From: Thermoleophilia bacterium | GTDB lineage: Bacteria; Actinomycetota; Thermoleophilia; Gaiellales; Gaiellaceae | NCBI GenBank assembly: GCA_014534415.1 | Contig: JACVRM010000014.1 | Coordinates: forward strand, 1 to 23,014 | DNA length: 23,014 nucleotides | Reading direction: 5' to 3' | Shown here: piece by piece, positions 15,401 to 22,354 of the stretch | Numbering within the stretch: the stretch's first letter is position 1 | How the letters are laid out: each line of letters opens with the position of its first letter | Translations under genes and position numbers: made by a program | The notes under the pieces: generated by a model | What the model was told of the DNA's origin: nothing | What the model saw: only the letters and a program-made list of their open reading frames with translations | The model's database searches: none

Positions 15401-15897
15401 ACCGGCGCGTGCTCGTCGGCGCATCGGCGTACGACCCGTCCTCCGGCCTCGCCATCTTCTTGCTGCCGCGCGAGGCGCCGCGCATCCGGGCCGGACGGAC
15501 GCGCGCGATTCTCGTCGCAGCCGACTACCAGGAAGCGAAGAACGTGACGACGCCGGGCGGCGAGGTGCTGCCCAATACCGCGTTCCGCCCGGTCACGATC
15601 CGTGCCGTGCGTGGTGCCGCGGCAACCTGGCTCGACCCGCGTCCGCGCGCGTGCGTCAGTCGTCGTGCCCGCCTCGTCGTGGCCGTGAGCGCGACGCGAC
15701 GCATCCGCGCCGTTCGCTTCCTCGTCGGCAACCGCCGCATCAAGACGGTGCGCCGGGGGACCGCCGGTCTCTACACGACGACGTGGAACACGAGTCGTCT
15801 ACGTCGTGGGAAGTACCTGCTCCGCGCCGTCGTCATCGCGAACCGCGGCCAGCGCGCGAACGCCGAGCGAGTCGCGCGCATCTGCCGGCGACGCTAG
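12487..15897 (+). CDS. Large secreted subtilisin-like (S8) serine protease with PA insertion
   Basis: 1136 residues from TTG 12487. The N-terminus RRRFFLVAFAAALTLSTTAYA is a good signal peptide with an AxA site near residue 22. A pro-region precedes the catalytic domain: D188 (IAVVDDGIDSSH), H250 (HATHVAGIAAG), oxyanion Asn in VVSAGNDRG, and S599 (GTSMAAPHVTGAVALLL). A protease-associated domain is inserted between His and Ser (about 390-530; LAGAIVLVFRGECTFVSKAARAG). Roughly 450 residues of beta-rich C-terminal sequence follow, ending in an Arg-rich Ig/fibronectin-like segment (RLVVAVSATRRIRAVRFLVG). This architecture is that of PA-containing extracellular subtilases, probably degrading environmental protein. 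The partner of fabI in a divergent pair shows no functional link. Confidence 0.92.
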   Translation: MRRRFFLVAFAAALTLSTTAYAGLERVQPRAHELAVPTVRAGTVQIPPRQRTGRVRVIATLRLPPLAAARGATFSFAGSPERLDLRSFASRSYLAHVEQAQRAAIATLRREIPAARVSRRYAVVLDGLAIDLPARRLPALRRLAFVNRIYPSLQYTLRLNRSPSAIGATAFHAVTGIRGDGIKIAVVDDGIDSSHRFFDPAGFAFPPGYPKGGKKWTTPKVIVARAYPGPGSGRRGRLPVDPDESFHATHVAGIAAGIEGTDAPNGRDHPFTPGLSGVAPRAYLGNYRVFNAPTPVGNVANTPEIVAAFEDAVRDGMDVVNFSGGGPQVDPVNDAMYEAVENTVAAGVVAVVSAGNDRGEFGLGSAGTPGTAPEAISVAAVSNAQVFAPSLSATAPSAPASLKQVPFLPAAGLATPRAWLSGDQTLIDVGSLVGRNGQPVDRKLCGTGRDPNAATTPLTGRPLAGAIVLVFRGECTFVSKAARAGAAGAVGMVVVDNRSGEANPIPIPLGIPAGMISDLDGAQLRDYTTATGGRTTIRVGRQWDRIETGRSGVVTSFSSGGPTAFEHALKPDVAAPGGAILSSTLRSFGGPFAAFDGTSMAAPHVTGAVALLLQRHPGWSPRQVKSALVSTAGPAWADTARTSEAPVVLQGGGLVSVPAADNPLVFTDPASLSFGDLKTTGGAVRRSLLLSIQDAGGGAGTWAVELHAQSTSPGAGLDLPPVVVVPPGGSAEVGVSARASAEGETGDNYGFIVLRQGAVARRIPYAFFVSRPALALHDARPLKRIQVGTTRFGASRVERYRFPNAPFGPHPTYFGPPMDEDGAERVYTTQIAEPVVNFGAAVVSTTPGALVDPWLLGSLDENDVEGYAATPVNVNSFTLNYQLDVGAAGAVFPRPKRYFFSVDSPRHPFTGRLLAGRYVLRSWVDDVLPPSVDLVTNRVAAGRPTIVVRARDFSLFPRRMSGVDPTSLVLAYRRVLVGASAYDPSSGLAIFLLPREAPRIRAGRTRAILVAADYQEAKNVTTPGGEVLPNTAFRPVTIRAVRGAAATWLDPRPRACVSRRARLVVAVSATRRIRAVRFLVGNRRIKTVRRGTAGLYTTTWNTSRLRRGKYLLRAVVIANRGQRANAERVARICRRR

Positions 15898-16691
15898 CCG
15901 TTCTCTCCGCCCGGTCCGACAGCGGCGCCCGCGGCGTCGCGGTCGTCACAGGCGCGTCGAGCGGCATCGGCGAGGCGGTTGCTCGCGCTCTGACGGCGCG
16001 CGGCTGGCGATGCGTGCTCGTCGCCCGCCGCGAGCAGCGGCTCCGCCGGCTCGCCGAGCAGCTCGGAGGCGAGTACGAGGTCTGCGACGTGGGCGACCGC
16101 GACGCCGTCGAGCGGATGGCCGCAGCCGTTCGCGACCGGCACCCGCTGATCTCGCTGCTCGTCAACAACGCGGGCATTCCCGCGCGCGGCAGCTTCGAGA
16201 CCGTCGACGCCGAGCGGATCGAGCAGGTCACCCGCGTGAACTACCTCGGGGGGGTCTGGTGCACGCGGGAACTGCTGCCCGCGCTCGAAGCGGGCCGGCC
16301 CTCGCACCTCGTCAACGTCGTTTCGGTGGCAGGCACCGTCGCGTCGGGCCGTGCCGGCCCGTACACCGCTGCGAAGCACGCGCAGCTGGCCTTCTCGCGC
16401 TCGCTGGCGGCTCAGCTGAGATCTCGCGGCATCTCGGTGCACACCGTCAACCCGGGGTTCGTCGAGACGGAGGGCTTCCCTCAGCGCGGGCGGCTCCACT
16501 CCCGGCTGCTCGAACGGCTCGTGCTCGATCCGCCCGTCGTCGCCGACGCGGTCGTGAGGGCGATCGAGCATGACCGGCGCGAAATCTTCGTGCCCCGCTG
16601 GTACCGCGGCGCGGCGATCGTGCAGGCGCTCGTGCCTGGGCTGGTGGCGCGCCTCGCCGGCGCGACCGGCTACCGCGACAGCGAGACGTAG
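15882..16691 (+). CDS. Short-chain dehydrogenase/reductase (classical SDR)
   Basis: About 265 residues. The cofactor motif VVTGASSGIGEAVA (TGxxxGIG), NNAG (LLVNNAGIP), a Ser in VVSVAGTVASG and Y-T-A-A-K (Y-x3-K) mark a classical SDR, which oxidises or reduces an alcohol/carbonyl with NAD(P). The C-terminal region VNPGFVETEGF is also typical. The start is unclear: no ATG, GTG or TTG lies in frame between 15783 and the Rossmann motif. I use CTG 15882, which overlaps the subtilase stop by 16 bases; GTG at 15783 would overlap it by 115. The substrate cannot be told. Its 3' end overlaps the opposing zinc-ribbon gene by 22 bases. Confidence 0.82.
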   Translation: MPATLAVLSARSDSGARGVAVVTGASSGIGEAVARALTARGWRCVLVARREQRLRRLAEQLGGEYEVCDVGDRDAVERMAAAVRDRHPLISLLVNNAGIPARGSFETVDAERIEQVTRVNYLGGVWCTRELLPALEAGRPSHLVNVVSVAGTVASGRAGPYTAAKHAQLAFSRSLAAQLRSRGISVHTVNPGFVETEGFPQRGRLHSRLLERLVLDPPVVADAVVRAIEHDRREIFVPRWYRGAAIVQALVPGLVARLAGATGYRDSET

Positions 16692-17014
16692 AGCCGCTCG
16701 AGCAGCGAGCGCTGACGCGGCCGGGGCGCGGTGTCGAGCAGGAAGCGCCCCAGGCGCGCCGCCTCGCCGTCGTCGAGCGAGACGGCCGCCTCGGCGCGGG
16801 CGTGCTGCCCGGACTCGATCCAGACGCTGAAGCGGACGTGCCGGCCCGGCGGCTCGGTCGTGAGGTACCGCGAGACGCGCAACGCTTTGCCGCGGTCGAT
16901 GGCGACGTGGCCGCGGAAGAACTCGACAAGCTTCACCCGCAGCGGCTCCGCGCACCAGGGGCAGTACCGATAGGCCGCCTCGACGTCGCCGCCGCATCCC
17001 TGGCATTCGCGCAT
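16670..17014 (-). CDS. Small zinc-ribbon protein
   Basis: 114 residues from ATG 17014. The N-terminus MRECQGCGGDVEAAYRYCPWC contains two CxxC knuckles 13 residues apart, a zinc-ribbon. The rest (GHVAIDRGKALRVSRYL..., HVRFSVWIESGQHARAEAAVSL, EAARLGRFLLDT) is a beta-rich domain I do not recognise. No catalytic motif is seen. It may bind nucleic acid or protein. It is divergent from the thioredoxin-like gene with 48 bases between starts and tail-to-tail with the SDR. Confidence 0.75.
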   Translation of the reverse strand: MRECQGCGGDVEAAYRYCPWCAEPLRVKLVEFFRGHVAIDRGKALRVSRYLTTEPPGRHVRFSVWIESGQHARAEAAVSLDDGEAARLGRFLLDTAPRPRQRSLLERLYVSLSR

Positions 17015-17026
17015 CGCGTCGCCCGG

Positions 17027-17032
17027 AGCGTA
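17027..17032 (-). promoter_or_regulatory. Putative -10 box (TACGCT) of the zinc-ribbon gene
   Basis: TACGCT on the minus strand lies 12 bases before the ATG at 17014. The same hexamer, on the other strand, precedes the divergent neighbour. Confidence 0.4.
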
Positions 17033-17049
17033 CAACGGCCGGCCGTAGG

Positions 17050-17055
17050 TACGCT
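17050..17055 (+). promoter_or_regulatory. Putative -10 box (TACGCT) of the thioredoxin-like gene, leaderless
   Basis: TACGCT followed after seven bases by GTG 17063. The stretch TACGCTCGCG recurs before the methyltransferase start at 18652. Confidence 0.5.
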
Positions 17056-17062
17056 CGCGCGG

Positions 17063-17365
17063 GTGAAGGTCGAGCTGCTCTACTGGCGCGGCTGTCCGTC
17101 GTATCCCGAGGCGCAGCGACTCATCGAGGAGGTACTCGCGCGCGCCGGAGTCGAGGCGGCCGTCGAGCTCCGCGAGGTCGAGAGCGACGAGCAGGCCGCC
17201 CGGCTGCGCTTCCCGGGCTCGCCGACGATCCGCATCGACGGGCGTGACGTCGACCCCGTAGGCGCCGAAACACCGCCCGGACTCACGTGCCGGCTCTATC
17301 ACCTGCCGGACGGCCGCATCTCGCCGTTGCCGACGCGTGAGCAGATCGACGCGGCGCTCGCATGA
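17063..17365 (+). CDS. Small thioredoxin-fold protein with single N-terminal Cys (GCPSYPEA family)
   Basis: 100 residues from GTG 17063. The sequence VKVELLYWRGCPSYPEAQRLIEEVL begins like a glutaredoxin/thioredoxin strand-loop-helix with Cys at the active-site position but no CxxC. RFPGSPTIRIDGRDV supplies the cis-Pro loop, and a second Cys lies in GLTCRLYH. Proteins of this kind are frequently labelled thioredoxin family or alkylmercury-lyase-like in actinobacteria, but their function is not settled. The stop overlaps the ATG of the next thioredoxin-fold gene (ATGA), so the pair probably works in the same thiol-redox process. Confidence 0.8.
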   Translation: MKVELLYWRGCPSYPEAQRLIEEVLARAGVEAAVELREVESDEQAARLRFPGSPTIRIDGRDVDPVGAETPPGLTCRLYHLPDGRISPLPTREQIDAALA

Positions 17366-17892
17366 CGCTTGCGCTCGGCACGCGCGCCCCCTCGTTCTCG
17401 CTGCCGGGGGTAGACGGCGCGACGCGCGCCCTCGACGACTACGCGGACGTGGATGCGCTCGCCGTCGTCTGGTCGTGCAACCACTGTCCCTACGTGCAGG
17501 CGTGGGAGGATCGGATGATGGCCGTGCAGCGCGACTACGGCGCCCGCGGCTTCCGCCTCGTCGCGATCAACTCGAACGACGCCGAGCGCTACCCGGCCGA
17601 CTCGTTCGAGGCGATGCAGCGACGCGCCCGCGAGCGCGGCTTCAACTTCGACTACCTGCTCGACGAGGACCAGTCGGTCGCGCGCGCGTACGGGCCGGAG
17701 CGGACGCCCGAGGTCTTCCTCTTCGACAGCGATCGCCGACTCGTGTACCACGGCGCGATCGACGACTCCTACGACGAGCAGGGCGTGCAGGTGCACTACC
17801 TGCGGGACGCGCTCGACGCGCTGCTCGACGGCCGCGAGCCGCCGGTCGCCGAGACGCCGCCGGTCGGCTGCTCCGTCAAGTGGCGGAACTGA
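17362..17892 (+). CDS. Thioredoxin-family (AhpC/TSA-redoxin) protein
   Basis: 176 residues from ATG 17362. The N-terminus LALGTRAPSFSLPGVDG is the redoxin strand. The active site is WSCNHCPYVQAWEDRM, where CNHC provides a CxxC pair. FRLVAINSNDAERYPADSF and YGPERTPEVFLFD (cis-Pro) follow, then HYLRDALDALLDG. This is the common bacterial 'CNHCPYV' redoxin subgroup, thought to be a cytoplasmic thiol-disulfide or peroxidase protein, without a firmly known substrate. It forms a two-gene operon with the smaller thioredoxin-like gene. Confidence 0.88.
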   Translation: MTLALGTRAPSFSLPGVDGATRALDDYADVDALAVVWSCNHCPYVQAWEDRMMAVQRDYGARGFRLVAINSNDAERYPADSFEAMQRRARERGFNFDYLLDEDQSVARAYGPERTPEVFLFDSDRRLVYHGAIDDSYDEQGVQVHYLRDALDALLDGREPPVAETPPVGCSVKWRN

Positions 17893-17926
17893 AGGCCGGA
17901 GGTGCCCGAGACGTAGGACCGGGCGA

Positions 17927-18652
17927 TTACGCCGGCGCCGGTCGGCGCAAGACGTACCACCCGATCGTGGCGACGTAGCTCTCGGCGCCCGGCGCAAGCG
18001 CCAGCGTGCGCTCGCGCGCTTCGCCACCGCAGCCCGCGCAGTCGAGGTACGGGGCGAGTTCGCGTCGCTCTTCCTCCAGCTCGGCCCGCACGAGCACCAG
18101 GCCGTTCACGTCGAACAGTCCGCGCAGGTCGGCGTCGGAGAGTACCCGGGTGTGCGACGGGTCCCGTGCCCGCTCGAAGCGGTTCAGCTCGAGCGCTGCG
18201 AGCGGGTCTGCCGGTGCAACCTGGTCGGCGACGAGCACCGTGCCGCCTGGCCGCGTGACCCGTACGAGCTCGGCGAGCAGCAGCTCCGGCCGCGGCACGT
18301 GGTGAACCACGGACAGCGTTCCCGCCACGTCGAACTCGGCGTCCGCAAAAGGGAGGCGCGTTGCGTCGGCGTCGACGAACGTCACGTTCGCGTACGCAGC
18401 TGCGCGGCGGCGCCCTTCGGCGAGCAGCTCCGGCACGATCTCAACGGCGACCACCTCGCGAACGAATGCCGCCAGCGCGAACGCGAGCGCTCCCGTCCCC
18501 GAGCCGCTGTCGAGCGCGCGCTCCTCGCCCGTTGGGGAAACGAGCCGGCGGATTCGTCGGGCGAACTCGGCGGCCCGCTCGTCGCTCCGCCGCCCGACCG
18601 CCTCCGCGGTCTCGGCGAAGCGCGCCCGCCCGGTGTCTGCGTGCTCGCTCAC
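17927..18652 (-). CDS. Class I SAM-dependent methyltransferase (UbiE/Methyltransf_11-like)
   Basis: 241 residues from GTG 18652. An upstream GTG at 18676 is possible but would place the TACGCT box inside the gene. The SAM motifs are ALDSGSGTGALAFALA (motif I), VVAVEIVPELL (acidic end of strand 2), VTFVDADATRLPFADAEFD, TLSVVHHVPRPELLLAELVRVTRPGGTVLVAD. This fits small-molecule methylases of the UbiE type. A C-terminal DCAGCGGEA pair of cysteines is unusual for the family and might bind metal. The substrate is unknown. Confidence 0.85.
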   Translation of the reverse strand: MSEHADTGRARFAETAEAVGRRSDERAAEFARRIRRLVSPTGEERALDSGSGTGALAFALAAFVREVVAVEIVPELLAEGRRRAAAYANVTFVDADATRLPFADAEFDVAGTLSVVHHVPRPELLLAELVRVTRPGGTVLVADQVAPADPLAALELNRFERARDPSHTRVLSDADLRGLFDVNGLVLVRAELEEERRELAPYLDCAGCGGEARERTLALAPGAESYVATIGWYVLRRPAPA

Positions 18653-18658
18653 GCCGCG

Positions 18659-18664
18659 AGCGTA
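18659..18664 (-). promoter_or_regulatory. Putative -10 box (TACGCT) of the methyltransferase gene, leaderless
   Basis: TACGCT followed by CGCGGC and the GTG at 18652, a six-base gap. It matches the box before the thioredoxin-like gene and decides the start in favour of 18652. Confidence 0.5.
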
Positions 18665-18698
18665 CTCCGGGCGCACGTGCGGGAACGGACGCTCTCGC

Positions 18699-19709
18699 CT
18701 AGCCGCGAACGACCCGCCGCGCCCGCTGCGGCGAGGCGTTGATGCGGCTGACGAGCTCGTAGTTGATCGTGCCGGCGACGCGCGCGTGGTGCTCTGCGAG
18801 CACGCCCTCGCCGATCAGCGTCACCGGCGTACCCGCCGGCAGCTCGTGGTCGAGCTCGACAGCGAAGGCGTCCATCGAGACGACGCCGACCACACGGCGC
18901 CGGTCGCCGTCGACGAGCACCTCGGTGCCCGCCAGATCGCGCCGGAAGCCGTCCGCGTACCCGACCGGCACGATCCCGATCCAGGTCGGGTGCTCCGCGA
19001 CGAACCGCCGGCCGTACCCGGTGCTCTCGCCAGGCGCGAGCTTCTTCACCTGTGCGAGGTGGCTCTCCCAGCGCAGCACCGGCTCGAGCCCGTCCTCGGC
19101 AGGGTCCGTGCCGAACGGCGAGAGCCCGTAGAGCGCGATCCCGCAGCGGGCCGCGTCGAAGCGCGCCTCGGGGAGGCGGATCGCGGCCGCGCTGTTGGCG
19201 ACGTGCCGCACCAGCTGCGCGTACGGCTGCGTCGCCCGGCGGAAGCGCTCCACCTGCTCGCGTGCGAAGTCCGCGTCGCAATCCGCGGTCGCGAGGTGCG
19301 TCATGACCCCGACGACGTCGCGCCCGGGCGCCGCAAGCTCGGAAAGTCCCCAGCGGCCCATCCCCGTGTCGAGCTTGACGTGTACCGGCAGCCCCTCGGG
19401 CAGGTCGTCGTCGACGCAGACGAGCTCGAGGCGCGCCTCGCGGGCTGCGGCGATGTCCGCCGTCGGCCCCATCACCAGGATGCGTGTGGCCGGGTACTCG
19501 CGCCGCAGGGCGAGACCCTCGGCAACCGTGGCGACGCAGAGCGCGGTGGCGCCGCCGTCCAGCGCGGCACGGGCGGCATCGACGGCCCCGTGGCCGTAGC
19601 CGTCCGCCTTGACGACCGCCCATAGCTCGGCGCCGGCGAGCGCTCGCAGGAGCGTCCGCGCGTTGCGCCGCAGCGCGGCGAGGTCGATCGTGAGCTCAGA
19701 CCGCTGCAT
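18699..19709 (-). CDS. alr: Alanine racemase
   Basis: 336 residues from ATG 19709, 23 bases after nnr. The PLP lysine is K34 in AVVKADGYGHGA, the family signature. VKLDTGMGRWG, HLATAD, HVANSAAAIRL, RCGIALYGLSPFG and the catalytic Tyr in STGYGRRF are present, as are VGYADGFRR and VSMDAFAVEL. The enzyme interconverts L- and D-Ala for peptidoglycan. It is the last gene of acpS-nnr-alr, a frequent actinobacterial arrangement. The C-terminus (INASPQRARRVVRG) differs slightly from the usual SRRVPRxY ending. Confidence 0.94.
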   Translation of the reverse strand: MQRSELTIDLAALRRNARTLLRALAGAELWAVVKADGYGHGAVDAARAALDGGATALCVATVAEGLALRREYPATRILVMGPTADIAAAREARLELVCVDDDLPEGLPVHVKLDTGMGRWGLSELAAPGRDVVGVMTHLATADCDADFAREQVERFRRATQPYAQLVRHVANSAAAIRLPEARFDAARCGIALYGLSPFGTDPAEDGLEPVLRWESHLAQVKKLAPGESTGYGRRFVAEHPTWIGIVPVGYADGFRRDLAGTEVLVDGDRRRVVGVVSMDAFAVELDHELPAGTPVTLIGEGVLAEHHARVAGTINYELVSRINASPQRARRVVRG

Positions 19710-19732
19710 GGAAGAACGCGCCGGTGACGGCG

Positions 19733-21103
19733 TCACGCTCCGGCAAGCGCCCGGGGCAGCGCGGCGACGACGTCGCTCGCCACCATGCCGCGCGGCTTGT
19801 CGGCCAGGAAAGCCGCCACTCCCTGCGCGGTCGCAGCGGCAGCGGCGGCGATCGGCGCGTCGAGGCCCTTCGCCAGGAATGCGGCCAGGATGCCGGTCAG
19901 CACGTCGCCGGTGCCGGACGTCGCCAGCGCGGCCGTGTTGACGGCGCGAACGAGCGCGCCGCCTTCGGGCGCCTGCACCAGCGTGTCGGCGCCCTTCAGC
20001 AGCACGACGCACCGGAAGCGCTCGACGGCCGCGCGCAGTGCCGCCAGACGGTGCTCACGCACCCAGTCCGAGTCGCGGCCGAGCAGGCGCGCGAGCTCGC
20101 CTTCGTGCGGAGTGAGGACGGTCGGCGCGTCCCGCTCGAACGGCTCGAGGCCGTAGAGCGCGTCGGCGTCGACGACGGCCGGCACGCCCGTCTCGTCGAG
20201 CAGTCGCCGGATCAGCGCGCCGCGCTCTGGGGAGCGCCCCAGTCCCGGGCCGAGCGCGAGAGCGGACGCGCGCTCCGCGGCCTCGAACACCTGCTCGAGC
20301 GGCCGCTTGACCGCTTCGACCACGAGCGTCTCGATCGTCGGCAGGCTCTCGCGCGGAGCGGCGATCGCGACGTAGCCTGCGTCGGCCCGAAACGCCGCGG
20401 TTGCAGCGAGACAGGCGGCTCCTGTGTAGCCCGGCTCGCCTCCGACGACGAGCACCGAGCCCGCCGAGTACTTGTTGTCGGACGCGCGCTTGCGCGCCAC
20501 GCGCGCGAGGATGGTCTTCGTGACCAGCCGATGCCGCGTCTCGGCGTGGTCGAGGCCGATGTCCGCCACGACGACGTCGCCGGCATGGAAGCGGCCTGGT
20601 GCGACGTAGAGGCCGACCTTCGGCCCGTGAAACGTGACGGTCGCGTCGGAGCGGACCGCCGTGCCGGCGACCTCGCCGGTCGACGCATCGACGCCCGAGG
20701 GGATGTCGATGGACAGCACCGGGCTGCCGGACGCATTGATGGCCGCGATCCGGGCAGCCGCTTCCCGGCGCGGCTCGCCGCGGAACCCGGTGCCGAACAG
20801 CGCGTCGATGAGGACGTCCGTGGCGCCGAACGCTTCACCTTCGACGTGCTCGTCGCCGGAGCGACCGCTCGAGCGCAGCACCTCGAGCGCAACGCGGCCA
20901 TCGCCGCCGTTCGCGCCTTGGCCGCAAACGGCCGTGAAGGTTCGCGCGTCCGGGTACCGCTTCATCGCCTCCTCGGCGACGGCGCGGCCGGCGCGCTCCA
21001 TGAGGTCAGGGATCGTGCGCGGATAGCCGGGATAGCGCTCCTCGGCGGCTCGCATCTCGGCCGCCGTGTAGAGCGGCTCGAAGACCTGGCTGGGCTCAGT
21101 CAC
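19733..21103 (-). CDS. nnr: Bifunctional NAD(P)H-hydrate repair enzyme (epimerase + ADP/ATP-dependent dehydratase)
   Basis: 456 residues from GTG 21103, which overlaps the acpS stop by eight bases. The N-terminal YjeF_N epimerase half has CGQGANGGDGRVA, DVLIDALFGTGFRG, SIDIPSGVDASTGEV and VTFHGPKVGLYVAPG. The C-terminal ribokinase-like dehydratase half (from about 215) has NKYSAGSVLVVGGEPGYTGAACLAA, LALGPGLGR, VVDADAL, LTPHEGELARLLG, LLKGADTLV and NTAALATSGTGDVLTGILAAFLA. Together they repair damaged hydrated NAD(P)H. The epimerase half is rather short between GGDGR and the DALFGTG strand (LEVLRSSGRSGDEHVEGEAFGA). Confidence 0.93.
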   Translation of the reverse strand: MTEPSQVFEPLYTAAEMRAAEERYPGYPRTIPDLMERAGRAVAEEAMKRYPDARTFTAVCGQGANGGDGRVALEVLRSSGRSGDEHVEGEAFGATDVLIDALFGTGFRGEPRREAAARIAAINASGSPVLSIDIPSGVDASTGEVAGTAVRSDATVTFHGPKVGLYVAPGRFHAGDVVVADIGLDHAETRHRLVTKTILARVARKRASDNKYSAGSVLVVGGEPGYTGAACLAATAAFRADAGYVAIAAPRESLPTIETLVVEAVKRPLEQVFEAAERASALALGPGLGRSPERGALIRRLLDETGVPAVVDADALYGLEPFERDAPTVLTPHEGELARLLGRDSDWVREHRLAALRAAVERFRCVVLLKGADTLVQAPEGGALVRAVNTAALATSGTGDVLTGILAAFLAKGLDAPIAAAAAATAQGVAAFLADKPRGMVASDVVAALPRALAGA

Positions 21104-21464
21104 CGACCGACAACGCCACGGCCACGGCTGCCGCGAGCTCGCGCGAATGCGTCATCGACAGGTCGATCTGCGCCGCATCCTGCTTCTGCGCCCACGCGCG
21201 CATTCGGCCGGACAGCGAGACGGCGGGCTTCGGCCGGCCGGCGATCTCGACCTCCCGCCATGCCCACGCGCGCGCGACGCCGAAGCCGAGCGCCTTGCCG
21301 ACCGCCTCCTTGGCCGCGAAGCGGGCCGCATAGTGCTGCGCCGGATTCGGACGCGAATCGCAGTACGCGCGCTCCGCCTCGGTGAAGCACCGCTCGCGGA
21401 AGCGGGGACGCTCGAGCGCGCGCCGGACGCGCGCTATCTCGATCAGATCCACGCCGACTTTCAA
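21096..21464 (-). CDS. acpS: Holo-[acyl-carrier-protein] synthase AcpS
   Basis: 122 residues if started at TTG 21464, the only common start codon that retains the whole first strand (KVGVDLIEIARV). Signature residues: GVDLIEI with the magnesium-binding Asp, CFTEAERAYC, and YAARFAAKEAVGKALG with the catalytic Glu/Lys helix. The C-terminus is ...DLSMTHSRELAAAVAVAL. It transfers 4'-phosphopantetheine from CoA to acyl carrier protein, and so connects with fatty-acid synthesis (fabI nearby, separately transcribed). First gene of acpS-nnr-alr. Confidence 0.92.
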   Translation of the reverse strand: MKVGVDLIEIARVRRALERPRFRERCFTEAERAYCDSRPNPAQHYAARFAAKEAVGKALGFGVARAWAWREVEIAGRPKPAVSLSGRMRAWAQKQDAAQIDLSMTHSRELAAAVAVALSVGD

Positions 21465-21498
21465 CGCTGTTTTCGCGGTCGCGTTACAGATGTGTGAC

Positions 21499-21575
21499 CA
21501 CGCCTGGCCCCCGCGCAAGCGACGCAGCCAGACGGATCCGGGACGAACCGTGATTCTTTCGTGAACACGCCTGGC
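21499..21575. repeat. Direct pair of CACGCCTGGC decamers upstream of acpS
   Basis: The decamer occurs at 21499-21508 and 21566-21575, within the 116-base gap between the HAD and acpS genes. Both copies lie upstream of acpS and could be paired regulatory sites. At this GC content a repeated 10-mer is only weakly significant. Confidence 0.3.
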
Positions 21576-21580
21576 ACCGT

Positions 21581-22354
21581 TCAGCGGCCCTCGAGCCACG
21601 CCGGCAGCTCGGCGACCGACTCCAGCACGACGTCGGGGGTCAAGCGAGCGCGCGCGAGGTCGTCCTCGCGGAACTTGCCCGTGCGGACGAGCACGGTGCG
21701 CAGCCCCGCCGCGTGTGCGCCCTCGACGTCTCCCTCCACGTCGTCGCCGACCATCCACGCCTGCCCGGCGTCTGCACCGAGCGCCTCCAGCGCGTCCGCG
21801 AAGTACGCGGCGCTCGGCTTGCCGAGCACCGTCGCCTCGACCTGAGCGGCGTACTCCAGGCCGGCGACGAAGGCACCCGAGTCGAGCAGCGGCCCCCGCG
21901 ATGTCTGCCACCAGCGGTTGCGGTGCAGGCAGTACAGCTCGGCTCCGGCGTCCAGCTGGGCGAACGCACGCGCCAGATTCGGGTAGCTGAACACGCGCGC
22001 CGTCTCTGGTCCCTCGTCCGCGCCGCCGATCAGGACCGCCTCTGCGTCGTCGCCGACGAGATCGACTCCGTCGAGATCCGACACGATCGCATCCATTACC
22101 AGCGCAACCACCCGGCGGCCTGCGAGCGCCTTCGCCGCCGCGCGCGGCGTCGTCTGAAGCTCGTCGTCGTCGAGTCTGATCCCGAAGCCGCGCAGCTCGT
22201 CGGTGAGCGCCGCACGCGAACGCGTGGTCGAGTTCGTCACGAAGCGGAGCCGGTGCCCCTCCAGCCGCAGCCGCTCGACAGCCGCGGCGGCCCCCGGCAG
22301 CGGGCGGCCCGACACGTGGAGGACTCCGTCGACGTCGAGCAGAATGGCCGCCAT
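21581..22354 (-). CDS. HAD-superfamily IIA phosphatase (NagD/LHPP-like)
   Basis: 257 residues from ATG 22354. HAD motifs: ILLDVDGVLH (D7, D9; nucleophile and acid), FVTNSTTRSR (motif II Thr/Ser), GKPSAAYFADAL (Lys, motif III) and WMVGDDVEGDVEGAHAAGLRTVLVRTGK (motif IV acidic residues). The capped type IIA layout fits NagD, phosphoglycolate/pyridoxal phosphatases or the LHPP inorganic pyrophosphatase-like group. The exact substrate cannot be chosen. Its start codon shares two bases with the opposing arfB ATG. The putative -10 lies inside arfB. Confidence 0.9.
   Translation of the reverse strand: MAAILLDVDGVLHVSGRPLPGAAAAVERLRLEGHRLRFVTNSTTRSRAALTDELRGFGIRLDDDELQTTPRAAAKALAGRRVVALVMDAIVSDLDGVDLVGDDAEAVLIGGADEGPETARVFSYPNLARAFAQLDAGAELYCLHRNRWWQTSRGPLLDSGAFVAGLEYAAQVEATVLGKPSAAYFADALEALGADAGQAWMVGDDVEGDVEGAHAAGLRTVLVRTGKFREDDLARARLTPDVVLESVAELPAWLEGR

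Noticed and set aside
17362..17892. The CNHC redoxin as a further selenoprotein
   Set aside because: Both active-site positions are encoded by TGC/TGT codons and no in-frame TGA is present.
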